NCBI GenBank assembly: GCA_964384595.1
Contig: CAYLLY010000004.1
Span: forward strand, 1-64,000
DNA from: SCTG01 sp964384595
GTDB lineage: Bacteria; Nitrospirota; Nitrospiria; Nitrospirales; NS-4
Direction: 5' to 3'
DNA length: 64,000 nucleotides
Positions 11,974-18,723 of this stretch are shown here, one piece after another. The position numbers were made by a program, and so were the translations under genes. Position 1 is the stretch's first letter. Every line of letters begins with the position of its first letter. Below the pieces are notes generated by a model, which did not search any database, was not told the origin of the DNA, and was given only the letters and a program-made list of their open reading frames with translations.

Positions 11974-12786
11974 ATGAAAACGGCTTTGCTCCTTTTTGTC
12001 GGAATCGTCGTCTGGGCAACCTCGCCTCACCCCGCGTTTGCGGTCGCATTCTTTTCGGACGGGTATCTCGGCCTGACCCAGGAAGAGCTCCGCGCCAAAC
12101 TCGGACCGCCGAACAAGATTCGGACCATGACGGCTGCCCTTCGCATCTATATCTACCATCCAGTCGAGGAATGGGAAACCGTTTTGAAGGAACAGCTTCC
12201 GGACACGATCGGCGAGGATGTGTATCTCTATGTCCGGGACAAAACCAACGTGCGGTATTCGTTTCAGTACGCCGCGGAGAGAAAACCGAACTCTGATACG
12301 CCCACCCTCATCGTGAAACTGGTAGAAGTCGAATTCCTGAGCCCCGATCCGGTCACCGGCTCCGTCGAGGGCCCGGTGGCTGTTCCGTTGGCGGTTCCGC
12401 TGGCGAAACTGCCGGCGCTCGTCCCGGAGTTCAAGCCGTCCCTTGCGGACGACGCTCCCACCTACCGCTCAAATTTGTTCGTCATTCTCCTCCAGAACGA
12501 CGTGTCCAAAGAAGCCAGGCGACTGGTCAAAGACCGACATCGCGACGAATATGACTGGTCCCTGTCCTATCGTCTCTACACCACCGAGGTTCTTCCGTCA
12601 CAACTCTCGTTGAGTGCCACCATGAACCGCATCGAGATCGCCGTCGATAGCGCGCAACTCATCAATGACAACAACAAGTTGACGCACGAGGCAATCATTA
12701 ATCCCTATTCCGCCAAGGCCGCTTCACTTCCTCCTCCTCCCGCGCCTCCCCAGAAAAAAATCCCAAAACCTCGCTACGCGCCGTAA
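11974..12786 (+). CDS. Secreted protein of unknown function with proline-rich tail
   Basis: A 270-residue protein with a clear Sec signal peptide (residues 1-21, hydrophobic LLLFVGIVVWA, likely cleavage after AFA). The early mature region GLTQEELRAKLGPPNKI resembles the SmpA/BamE-like motif in which a helix is followed by a G-x-P turn. The middle has no recognised domain. The C-terminus is rich in proline (PPPPAPPQKK). ATG 11974 is chosen because GGAG lies six bases upstream; the in-frame TTG at 11962 is part of that ribosome site. Likely periplasmic or envelope-associated. No function can be assigned. Confidence 0.75.
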   Translation: MKTALLLFVGIVVWATSPHPAFAVAFFSDGYLGLTQEELRAKLGPPNKIRTMTAALRIYIYHPVEEWETVLKEQLPDTIGEDVYLYVRDKTNVRYSFQYAAERKPNSDTPTLIVKLVEVEFLSPDPVTGSVEGPVAVPLAVPLAKLPALVPEFKPSLADDAPTYRSNLFVILLQNDVSKEARRLVKDRHRDEYDWSLSYRLYTTEVLPSQLSLSATMNRIEIAVDSAQLINDNNKLTHEAIINPYSAKAASLPPPPAPPQKKIPKPRYAP

Positions 12787-12788
12787 TG

Positions 12789-13157
12789 TCAACATTCCGG
12801 GCCGTCGGCAAACCGGACATCCCGCTGGTCCGTCAGGAGAAGATAGGCTTCTCCCCATTGCCACGCGCTGTCGAGGCTCCATTCCTCATCGGGTTCGAGC
12901 GGCTTCAGCCGTATCCCCCCATTCCCCCCGGAAACCAGATAGACCGTGCCGGCGCCTGAATCCTCCACCGGCCGAGCCATCGCCGGACACACTGGCGCCG
13001 AGGGGTCGTCCCGCCAGCCGGTCACCCGGCACCATTCGCCGGTCGAGATGCGGTCGTACACCCGTACCTGAGAAACCGGCCGGCCCGGCCCCAGTTCCCG
13101 GAATCGGATAAAAACGGAATGCTCGCAATTGGGATTGGCATCGACTTCAACGTACAT
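12789..13157 (-). CDS. Hypothetical protein, 122 aa
   Basis: An acidic small protein with three cysteines in its N-terminal half and one at the C-terminus, and no membrane segment. It starts MYVEVDANPNCEHS, and the sequence looks like a compact beta-rich fold (YVEV, VFIRFREL, VRVYDRI, TVYLVSGG). It is convergent with the secreted-protein gene, with two bases between them, and divergent from the BamE-like gene. I do not recognise the family. Gene status is supported by full-length codon use similar to neighbours and by tight fit between flanking genes. Confidence 0.55.
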   Translation of the reverse strand: MYVEVDANPNCEHSVFIRFRELGPGRPVSQVRVYDRISTGEWCRVTGWRDDPSAPVCPAMARPVEDSGAGTVYLVSGGNGGIRLKPLEPDEEWSLDSAWQWGEAYLLLTDQRDVRFADGPEC

Positions 13158-13184
13158 ACGCCGCCCTCGTCATGACCGGCGCGC

Positions 13185-13214
13185 TTGACCATCCGGAAAT
13201 CACGCTGGTAGATT
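13185..13214 (+). promoter_or_regulatory. Candidate promoter of the BamE-like gene
   Basis: TTGACC (13185-13190), 18-base spacer, TAGATT (13209-13214). The -10 ends eight bases before the ATG at 13222, so transcription should start at or just before the start codon, predicting a leaderless mRNA. AGGA directly abuts the ATG and is too close to act as a normal ribosome site. Confidence 0.45.
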
Positions 13215-13221
13215 ATAGGAA

Positions 13222-13599
13222 ATGCGCGCTCCCGACACCGTGACAGACGAGACGCCTGCGGCTTCTCCCTCCCCGCCCTATCTCTGCCGGCGTTCCGTCC
13301 GCCTCACCCTATATGTCGTGCTCGGGGTGGCGTTGCTCGGCATGATGACCTGGCGCTTTCTGCCGCATTACCAGTACGCAACTCTGGATGAGGCCGTCGC
13401 CAAGCAACGCGTGGTGGTCGGCATGAGTCGTGAACAAGTGCTGAAAAGTTGGGGCTCTCCCTACAAGATTGACGTGACGTACACCGACTCGGGCATCCGC
13501 CGGGAACTGTGGGTCTTTGAGCATTGGCTCAACAGCGCGACCGTCAAGCACCGCTATCTCTATTTCGAGGAAAACGCCCTGGTCGGCGGGTGGTACTGA
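13222..13599 (+). CDS. Membrane-anchored BamE/SmpA-like small protein
   Basis: A 125-residue protein with one transmembrane segment (about residues 29-47) and an extracytoplasmic domain. The domain contains VVVGMSREQVLKSWGSP and ends YLYFEENALVGGWY. This helix-helix then beta-sheet pattern (G-M-S-x-E-Q-V ... G-x-P ... Y-L-Y-F-E) is that of the SmpA/OmlA/BamE fold, which often mediates envelope protein contacts. True BamE is a lipoprotein of the outer-membrane assembly machine; this one is anchored by a helix instead and is more likely a distant relative. It is convergent with the DUF2007 gene. Confidence 0.65.
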   Translation: MRAPDTVTDETPAASPSPPYLCRRSVRLTLYVVLGVALLGMMTWRFLPHYQYATLDEAVAKQRVVVGMSREQVLKSWGSPYKIDVTYTDSGIRRELWVFEHWLNSATVKHRYLYFEENALVGGWY

Positions 13600-13606
13600 C
13601 ACACGG

Positions 13607-13858
13607 TCACCCCGCATGCCCGTCGCGCTCGGGCGACTCGACCATGGCATCGAGAAAATCGCGAGCCAGCAGCGAGGCCCGGTCAAGATCGGATTCGGCG
13701 ACCAGGATCACCCGCTCGTTGAAGGGGAAGATATTGAGGCCCGGATACAGGCCGCCGAAAAACGCATTCTGGACGTGAAATACAATGCCGTTGCCTTCCA
13801 GGAGGCTCGTCAGCACCATCAGTTCGGCTTCGTCGCGGGGGGATAGGAGCCTGGTCAT
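13607..13858 (-). CDS. DUF2007 family protein
   Basis: An 83-residue protein with the DUF2007 pattern: an N-terminal short strand (MTRLLSPRDEAELMVLTSLLEGNGI), then FHVQNAFFGGLYPGLNIFPFNERVILV and a C-terminal helix with AESDLDRASLLARDFLDA. The family is often labelled putative signal-transducing protein; its fold is ACT/GlnB-like and its biochemical role is unknown. A promoter ends six bases before the ATG and no ribosome site is present, so the transcript is probably leaderless. Confidence 0.75.
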   Translation of the reverse strand: MTRLLSPRDEAELMVLTSLLEGNGIVFHVQNAFFGGLYPGLNIFPFNERVILVAESDLDRASLLARDFLDAMVESPERDGHAG

Positions 13859-13863
13859 GTTTG

Positions 13864-13893
13864 ATTCTAGGCCCCGAGTAGCTCAAAATGCAA
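13864..13893 (-). promoter_or_regulatory. Candidate promoter of the DUF2007 gene
   Basis: Minus strand: TTGCAT (13893-13888), 18-base spacer, TAGAAT (13869-13864). The same hexamer pair occurs before the next upstream gene. The -10 ends six bases before ATG 13858, placing the transcription start at the start codon. Confidence 0.5.
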
Positions 13894-13912
13894 CGCCGGA
13901 GCGATGGTATGC

Positions 13913-14197
13913 TCAGGGCGTCTCGGTGATTTGAATGCGCCGTTCCTGGCCGGGTCCGCCGGACACCATCATGACCCGTTTCCACTCACGAATCGTATAA
14001 ACCGCCCAGGCGTTGGGCGTGCCCTGATAATATGCGTCAGGATCTTCGCCGGTGGCGTTGAAATAGATGGGTTCCGTAAAGCCTTCGCTGAGGACCGTGT
14101 CGAGCAGGCTCTCGGCTGTAACGCCTCGCCCTTTGAGCGAGACGTCGGCAAGAACCTTAAAGATGTCTTCGGTGTTTTGAATAGTCAGGGCGTGCAT
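13913..14197 (-). CDS. Hypothetical protein, 94 aa
   Basis: A small soluble protein starting MHALTIQNTEDIFKVLADV and ending RRIQITETP. It has a helical N-terminal half and a beta-rich C-terminal half (PNAWAVYTIREWKRVMMV). I do not recognise the family. The start at 14197 is chosen because the more upstream ATG at 14209 is inside the -10 box of a good promoter, while 14197 lies 11 bases after it. No ribosome-binding site is seen. It is followed on the same strand by the separately promoted DUF2007 gene. Confidence 0.6.
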   Translation of the reverse strand: MHALTIQNTEDIFKVLADVSLKGRGVTAESLLDTVLSEGFTEPIYFNATGEDPDAYYQGTPNAWAVYTIREWKRVMMVSGGPGQERRIQITETP

Positions 14198-14207
14198 TTG
14201 ACGACGC

Positions 14208-14236
14208 ATTCTAACGGCTCGCCCTGCGCGATGCAA
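14208..14236 (-). promoter_or_regulatory. Candidate promoter of the 94-aa hypothetical gene
   Basis: Minus strand: TTGCAT (14236-14231), 17-base spacer, TAGAAT (14213-14208). Predicted start of transcription near 14201, about four bases before ATG 14197. The hexamers are identical to those of the DUF2007 promoter downstream. Confidence 0.5.
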
Positions 14237-14247
14237 CGGAGAACGGT

Positions 14248-14991
14248 ATGAAGCCTCTCTCGAGCGAACTGTTCCGCGAAAAAATGATGGTGATCATGGA
14301 TCGGAAAGACCACTGGGCTTGGCCGCACTTCTCAGGCCCCCAAATCACCAAGGCTCAGCTTGAAATCCACTTCCGGCAGGAGTACGCCGTTTACGTGCGG
14401 GACTTCCCCGTTTTCCTGGGCCGAATCCACGGGAAAAATCCCCCTCGCCCCGTCCGGAGCGACCTGGCCCGCAACCTGTACGAAGAAGACACCGGCGGCC
14501 TCACGCTGGGACAATCCCACCCCGACTTGTTTCTGACCATGATGCTCGGCTTGGGGTTCGAGCGGGCGCACTTCCGCGACGTCAGCCTGCTCTCGGAGAG
14601 CCGGGCATACCGGGAGTGGCTCGACAAGGTCACCATGGACGGCGACTGGTTGACCGGGCTCGCCGTCGTGACCATATTCGTCGAAGGGAACGTCCATGAC
14701 CGGCAGGAAGTCCTCCATCCGTCTCCCCCCAAGGACGCCGAGCAGATTGAGGAATGCGTGCGCAAGCATTACTTGGTGCAGAACCACGGGATTGACCTCA
14801 AGTATCTGGACCTCGTCCGCGTGCATCTGATGGTCGAACCCTCCCATCGCCAGGCGGCCTGGCAGAGCGTTCAGACATACGCGACGGGAGCCGCCGACCA
14901 GCAACTGATTCTCGGCACGCTGCAGGAAGGCCTGGAACACTGGCTCCGCTACCGGGACGGGGTTGCCCGGTCTTGCGGTCTTCGGAAATGA
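14248..14991 (+). CDS. Heme-oxygenase-like diiron oxidase (iron-containing redox enzyme family)
   Basis: A 247-residue all-helical protein of the HDO/PqqC-like superfamily, which includes CADD and UndA-type enzymes that activate oxygen at a dinuclear iron site. Candidate metal ligands in sequence are E80 (in YEEDTGG), H91 (SHPDLF), E146 (VEGNVHD), H193, E197 and H200 (VHLMVEPSH). In CADD-type enzymes the last motif is H-x3-D-x2-H; here the aspartate position is glutamate. The substrate is unknown. Start is supported by GGAG six bases upstream. It is divergent from the 94-aa gene and convergent with a small membrane protein gene. Confidence 0.7.
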   Translation: MKPLSSELFREKMMVIMDRKDHWAWPHFSGPQITKAQLEIHFRQEYAVYVRDFPVFLGRIHGKNPPRPVRSDLARNLYEEDTGGLTLGQSHPDLFLTMMLGLGFERAHFRDVSLLSESRAYREWLDKVTMDGDWLTGLAVVTIFVEGNVHDRQEVLHPSPPKDAEQIEECVRKHYLVQNHGIDLKYLDLVRVHLMVEPSHRQAAWQSVQTYATGAADQQLILGTLQEGLEHWLRYRDGVARSCGLRK

Positions 14992-14997
14992 CGCGGC

Positions 14998-15381
14998 TTA
15001 CTCAGGCTTGATGATGAAATGCAGCGCGGTATCGGCAAGAATGCCGCCCCAGGCGATCAGGTTGAGGGTTCGCAGAGGCCGCGCCTGTTCGCGGTGCCAG
15101 ATCCGTACCAATTGAGCCAGCAATAGAGCCTGCGTCACCAGAGATGGGAGCCGGTGGACATGGGGTGAAAGCGCGCCGCTTTCGCTGGCCATGGCGACCA
15201 CAGCCGTGAACAGGTAGCACACCAGAGCTGAAACCTGAAGTATCGTATCATGTTTTTTGGCTTTTCCTTTGATTGCCCAGACGATGGCGGCGCTGAGCGT
15301 AATGACGACCAGCAACAATAGCAGGGGAAACAGCGGCCACCAGACTTTCGCGCTGAGAAATGCGGTTACGCTATGGGCCAT
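14998..15381 (-). CDS. Small four-helix membrane protein
   Basis: A 127-residue integral membrane protein with hydrophobic segments at about residues 12-36 (LFPLLLLLVVITLSAAIVW), 45-65, 75-93 and 104-122. Short basic loops lie between them (KGKAKKHD, RIWHREQARPLR). The arrangement resembles DUF420 or other small four-helix membrane families, but no diagnostic motif is visible, so no function is assigned. It converges on the diiron-oxidase gene with a six-base gap and is divergent from the 215-aa gene. Confidence 0.6.
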   Translation of the reverse strand: MAHSVTAFLSAKVWWPLFPLLLLLVVITLSAAIVWAIKGKAKKHDTILQVSALVCYLFTAVVAMASESGALSPHVHRLPSLVTQALLLAQLVRIWHREQARPLRTLNLIAWGGILADTALHFIIKPE

Positions 15382-15458
15382 GCCGAGCCAGACATTAGCA
15401 CGGAGGGCGACCGGGATTCCAGCAACCGCGCCCTGCCTTTAGAAAGGACGGCACTCAC

Positions 15459-16106
15459 GTGAGCGCCTGCGAGATGAACGTCCGCTCCGGGCTGTACTAC
15501 CCGTTCCATTTGTGTCCCCCGGAGAGCCTGGAACATTTTCTGTCCAGGTACGACACCGTCCATTTTCGGGACTATATGGCTCTCCAACTGACCCCCCACA
15601 GCGGCACTATGGCGTACTCCGACCGCATGGGCGATATGCACCCTGATCTGCTGGAACAAGGGCGCATCGTCCATGGCCACAACGTCAGCGGACCCTTGAG
15701 CCCGGAAATGGATCGCCGCATCGACCGTGACTTGAAGGATCGCGAGTGGCGCGAAATCTTCCATTTTGCCGTCCGGAGCGACGTGCGCTTTCAACGGGGC
15801 CTCGCCGAGCAGGGAACCGCGTTCGACCCGTGGATGCCGGAACGGTGGACACACTGGCAAATCACGCTCGCGGACATCCGCCAGATGTCCTGCTTGAAGC
15901 TGGACCCGGAACGCGCGGTGGCGCTGGAGTATGGCCTGATGCTGGTAAAAACCTCCGTCTCCCTCTGGCACACGATCCAGTTGTGCCAGCGACACGGCAT
16001 GGACGCCATCACCGACTCAACGCGCCACGATCAACTGCTCCAGCGCACCATGAAGCGTGACCGCCTGTCCCTGCCGACATACCTGCTGCGGCTGGCTCTC
16101 CCCTAG
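15459..16106 (+). CDS. Hypothetical protein, 215 aa
   Basis: A soluble protein with no family I recognise. It begins with GTG at 15459, preceded by AAAGGA at 15442-15447; the in-frame ATG at 15474 is too far from that site. Notable stretches are GLYYPFHLCPPESLEHFL, TVHFRDYMALQLTPHSGTMAY and, near the C-terminus, a helical EYGLMLVKTSVSLWHTIQLCQR. The many conserved-looking aromatic residues and histidines suggest an enzyme or ligand-binding fold. The ClpS-like gene follows after four bases and lacks its own ribosome site, so the two are likely co-translated. Confidence 0.6.
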   Translation: MSACEMNVRSGLYYPFHLCPPESLEHFLSRYDTVHFRDYMALQLTPHSGTMAYSDRMGDMHPDLLEQGRIVHGHNVSGPLSPEMDRRIDRDLKDREWREIFHFAVRSDVRFQRGLAEQGTAFDPWMPERWTHWQITLADIRQMSCLKLDPERAVALEYGLMLVKTSVSLWHTIQLCQRHGMDAITDSTRHDQLLQRTMKRDRLSLPTYLLRLALP

Positions 16107-16110
16107 CGAC

Positions 16111-16404
16111 ATGGCGCCTCTCCCCTCAGCCCCGATTCCCGAGGCCGTAGAAGAGTCGGACACCTTCACCGGTGATGAGCTTGGAGCCCGTGTCATTGTC
16201 TATAATTGTGACTGCCACACCTACCAGCAGGTGATTGACTTGCTGTGCCGGGCCGTTCCCCAAATGACTCCCTCCCGCGCATTCGAACTCGCATACCGGA
16301 TCGACCACACGGGATCGGCCGAAGTCTATGAAGGGCCACTCAAAATATGCGAGCAGGCCGCCTCCATTCTGGCGGGTGGCGGCTTGCGAGTGGCTGTCCA
16401 GTAA
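16111..16404 (+). CDS. clpS: ClpS-like ATP-dependent protease adaptor
   Basis: A 97-residue protein with the ClpS core from about residue 26: ARVIVYNCDCHTYQQVIDLLCRA, then AFELAYRIDHTGSAEVYEG and a C-terminal strand GLRVAV. ClpS binds N-degron substrates and delivers them to ClpA/ClpC. The N-x-D turn and the histidine of RIDHTG match pocket positions of classical ClpS, but the middle acidic residue of the usual N-D-D is cysteine and another cysteine follows. No clpA or clpC is adjacent. Translation probably depends on the upstream gene, whose stop is four bases before this ATG. Confidence 0.75.
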   Translation: MAPLPSAPIPEAVEESDTFTGDELGARVIVYNCDCHTYQQVIDLLCRAVPQMTPSRAFELAYRIDHTGSAEVYEGPLKICEQAASILAGGGLRVAVQ

Positions 16405-16422
16405 GGCGCCTTTCCTTCACTC

Positions 16423-16698
16423 TCAGCCTTTCCTGATGAAGCTGATGGCGTCCTTGTATTCCGCGATGGCCGCGGCCAACGCCCGGGCTCCGAGAGGGAT
16501 ATTGGCTTCGAGGACGGCTTCCACGTCGGATGGCTCGATCACGACTTCATACCGATCCTGCACATTGGTCATGCGAACCCCTTCCCCGGGAACATCTCGC
16601 GGCATGTAGAGCTCATGCCAGACCTCCTTTTCAACGAGGCACACGTCGCGAAACCGCTCGTACAAGAGCTTCAGCTTCTCAGGGTCACGCTCTTTCAT
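16423..16698 (-). CDS. Hypothetical protein, 91 aa
   Basis: A small acidic helical protein: MKERDPEKLKLLYERFRDVCL, then EVWHELYMPRDVPGEGVRM and a C-terminal IPLGARALAAAIAEYKDAISF. I do not recognise it. The ATG at 16698 is preferred because the frame upstream runs through a 10-bp inverted repeat and shows no coding character, although it is open to 16773. It is convergent with the ClpS-like gene. Confidence 0.5.
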   Translation of the reverse strand: MKERDPEKLKLLYERFRDVCLVEKEVWHELYMPRDVPGEGVRMTNVQDRYEVVIEPSDVEAVLEANIPLGARALAAAIAEYKDAISFIRKG

Positions 16699-16734
16699 GG
16701 GATGCACATGCAAAATCAGGGCGGAAACGCCGAA

Positions 16735-16765
16735 GGGCCGGTCGACTTCCTCAGCCGACCGGCCC
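16735..16765. repeat. 10-bp inverted repeat (hairpin)
   Basis: GGGCCGGTCG (16735-16744) pairs perfectly with CGACCGGCCC (16756-16765) around an 11-base loop. It sits between the minus-strand basic-protein gene (ends 16826) and the minus-strand 91-aa gene (starts 16698). It could terminate the former or form a leader structure for the latter. There is no long T-run on either strand, so an intrinsic terminator is not certain. Confidence 0.45.
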
Positions 16766-16825
16766 CGCGTCACACCTTATCAGCAGTTTTTCCGGTCAAT
16801 CACACACGCCGGATTTCGGTTGCCC

Positions 16826-17221
16826 TTAGGCGGTTCGGACGCGCTTCCGTGATTGAGCGACCGGCATCACGAATCCGTTGGGCTGGACTTCCTTGACTTG
16901 GGCCGTCGTATAAATCCGCGCCCCGTACAACTCATAAATTTTCGCCACCGCCCCTTTGTCGCCTTTCCGCGCTTTCGCAAACAGCCGGCGACGCTCATCC
17001 AACTCGTCCTCGGCCACGGTGGTGGCAAGCGCCGATTGCCCTTTCGTTCTTTCAATCGGGCGGGCGGGCCTGATGCTCTCGGATGGCTTGGCCGGGCCGC
17101 CGGTCACCGCCGCGATCTTCCGATGTCTCTCAGTACGATGCCCGGCCAGTTTGTGGGCTTTATGTGCCTTGAACGCTTTGTGCGTCCTGACTTTTGTTTT
17201 ATGTTTTCGAATCTTCTTCAT
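16826..17221 (-). CDS. Basic hypothetical protein, 131 aa
   Basis: A very basic protein with an N-terminal Lys/His-rich tract (KTKVRTHKAFKAHKAHK) over residues 1-35, a disordered middle rich in Pro/Arg/Ala, and a folded-looking C-terminal segment ARKGDKGAVAKIYELYGARIY. The N-terminus suggests nucleic-acid or polyanion binding. The start has GAAAGGA close upstream (on the minus strand, bases 17230-17224). It is divergent from the DUF3386 gene across the AT-rich gap. Family not recognised. Confidence 0.6.
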   Translation of the reverse strand: MKKIRKHKTKVRTHKAFKAHKAHKLAGHRTERHRKIAAVTGGPAKPSESIRPARPIERTKGQSALATTVAEDELDERRRLFAKARKGDKGAVAKIYELYGARIYTTAQVKEVQPNGFVMPVAQSRKRVRTA

Positions 17222-17502
17222 GTCCTTTCGTCCTCAGGCCTCCAGGTATTGCGATACCGGGTTTTTCATGTTACCACAAACTGCCCTTCTTCTGCTAAAG
17301 ATCTCATTAATCCATGCGAGATACGTATTCCACCTTGCTATAATATTTATAAGCCTTTGATAATGAACATAAATTCTCAATATCTCGTTAAGGATAACGA
17401 TTCAGATGCCTTAATGTGGTGTGTTAAATCTTATCCACAGAAATGGGATGCTGTTATAATGATGACGTGCGCGGAACTCGTTGAAACGAAAGGAGACGCC
17501 CG
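17222..17502. other. AT-rich intergenic region, 281 bp
   Basis: The longest gene-free stretch in the window and far more AT-rich than the flanking DNA, especially 17270-17480. It contains two extended -10 sequences on the plus strand, TGCTATAAT ending at 17344 and TGTTATAAT ending at 17460, and runs such as ATATTTATAAG. No open frame with coding character, tRNA or convincing terminator was seen. It may be a regulatory region or hold a small RNA started from the first -10, but nothing in the sequence proves an RNA. Confidence 0.5.
17431..17460 (+). promoter_or_regulatory. Candidate extended -10 promoter for DUF3386/DUF5069 genes
   Basis: TTATCC (17431-17436), 18-base spacer, then TGT-TATAAT with a perfect -10 (17455-17460) and an extended TGn. 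The predicted start near 17467 leaves a leader of about 36 bases carrying AGGAG seven bases before the ATG at 17503. Confidence 0.55.
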
Positions 17503-18177
17503 ATGGCGATGACATACGACAAGGAGACTCCTCCGACTGACGCCCAGGACGATCCCGAAGCCAGAGGACTCTTACGGCGCGCCTTCGAGAAGACGGCGCG
17601 CTGGCCGGCCGAGTTCAAAGGTTTCACCGCCGACCTTACCGTGAACGTGGACGGAAAAACGCTCACGGGAACCGTCACCATCAAGTCGGCGCAGGATGTC
17701 GCCGTATCGCTTGCGGATGCCGAAACCCAGAAGTGGGCGGCGGGCACGATCGGTATGATCGCCGTCCACCGTGGTCCCCGGACGTTCGATCAATCCGACG
17801 GGAAAAGCGTTCTTACGCTGGACAAAAGCGCCGTCCATCCCTTGGGCCAGACCATTCACATTCACGACGCCATGAAATCCCACTACCGGGTGAAGGACGA
17901 CCGGATCACCCAGATCAATCGCTCAATGGGACCGATGCAGTTCACCATCAACGTAGAGGACAGCACCATGACGCCGGACAACAAATACCTGACGACGCGG
18001 TACACCGTCTACTACTTCAATCCGCAGGACGGCCGCCTGACGAATGTCGAGAGTTTTACCGACTCCCACGTCAGGGTCGGCCAGGCCGATCTGCCCGCGT
18101 CACGCCGTATCATCTCCGCGGAGAACGGGACCGTGTCGGTCAAGACCCTCACGTTCTCGAACCACCGGCTGCTGTAA
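17503..18177 (+). CDS. DUF3386 family protein
   Basis: A 224-residue soluble protein matching DUF3386, a family best known from cyanobacteria. Family-like features are DPEARGLLRRAFEKTARWP at residues 18-36 followed by EFKGFTADLTVNVDGKTLTGT. A repeated beta-strand body follows, then TTRYTVYYFNPQDGRLTNVESFTDSHVRV near residue 165-195. Function is unknown. It has a strong AGGAG ribosome site and lies 12 bases upstream of the DUF5069 gene, forming a two-gene operon. Confidence 0.75.
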   Translation: MAMTYDKETPPTDAQDDPEARGLLRRAFEKTARWPAEFKGFTADLTVNVDGKTLTGTVTIKSAQDVAVSLADAETQKWAAGTIGMIAVHRGPRTFDQSDGKSVLTLDKSAVHPLGQTIHIHDAMKSHYRVKDDRITQINRSMGPMQFTINVEDSTMTPDNKYLTTRYTVYYFNPQDGRLTNVESFTDSHVRVGQADLPASRRIISAENGTVSVKTLTFSNHRLL

Positions 18178-18189
18178 GGAGACCCGCGC

Positions 18190-18720
18190 ATGTCGATGGA
18201 CATTCCAGGCTCGACCGGCATGGGCCCGATGAAGGGCAACACGCCCGATTCGCTCATGGGACGAGTGGAACGTCCGCGGCCGAACGATCTGACCAAGGAA
18301 TATCCGCGGAGCTCCCGCGATCTATTGGGCGGCTATGTTCACCTGGCCAGGATGATCGACAAGGCCCGCGCACGCGAGGCCGGGATCAACGGACCCTATA
18401 TCTACCCCTGCCCCCTGGACAAGGCCCTGTTGTCCTTTCTTGAAGTCTCCGAGCAGGACTTCGCCTATGCGTCCAAGTCACGCAGCGACGAGCTCATCCT
18501 CGATTGGCTGGCCGTGCACGGGCGGCCGCGTTCCAGAAAGCAAATTGAGATATGGAACAAGCAGATGCTGGAGCGGGGTCCTGACGACGACGCCCAATGG
18601 GCCTATTTTAAAAAAACCCGGGACGCGATCGATCCCTCGCGCACCGACATCGCCACGTGGATCGACCTCTTGGACCTTGAGGAGGGGCGTCCCGTTCCAC
18701 AGCGTGTCACTGCTCCCTAG
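18190..18720 (+). CDS. DUF5069 domain protein
   Basis: A 176-residue protein. From residue 35 it carries the DUF5069 opening NDLTKEYPRSSRDLLGGYVHLARMIDKARA, written here in two parts: DLTKEYPRSSRDLLGGY and VHLARMIDKARA. The body includes CPLDKALLSFLEVSEQDF and an ILDWLAVHGRPRS segment near residue 105-120. The family is widespread and uncharacterised. Residues 1-30 are Gly/Pro-rich and probably disordered. The start is fixed by AAGGAG eight bases upstream, which overlaps the DUF3386 stop region, so the two are co-transcribed. Confidence 0.72.
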   Translation: MSMDIPGSTGMGPMKGNTPDSLMGRVERPRPNDLTKEYPRSSRDLLGGYVHLARMIDKARAREAGINGPYIYPCPLDKALLSFLEVSEQDFAYASKSRSDELILDWLAVHGRPRSRKQIEIWNKQMLERGPDDDAQWAYFKKTRDAIDPSRTDIATWIDLLDLEEGRPVPQRVTAP

Positions 18721-18723
18721 ACG

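Noticed and set aside
12789..13157. Possible Cys-based metal site in the 122-aa protein
   Set aside because: The cysteines are not spaced as C-x2-C pairs and no homologue is recognised, so a metal site is not supported.
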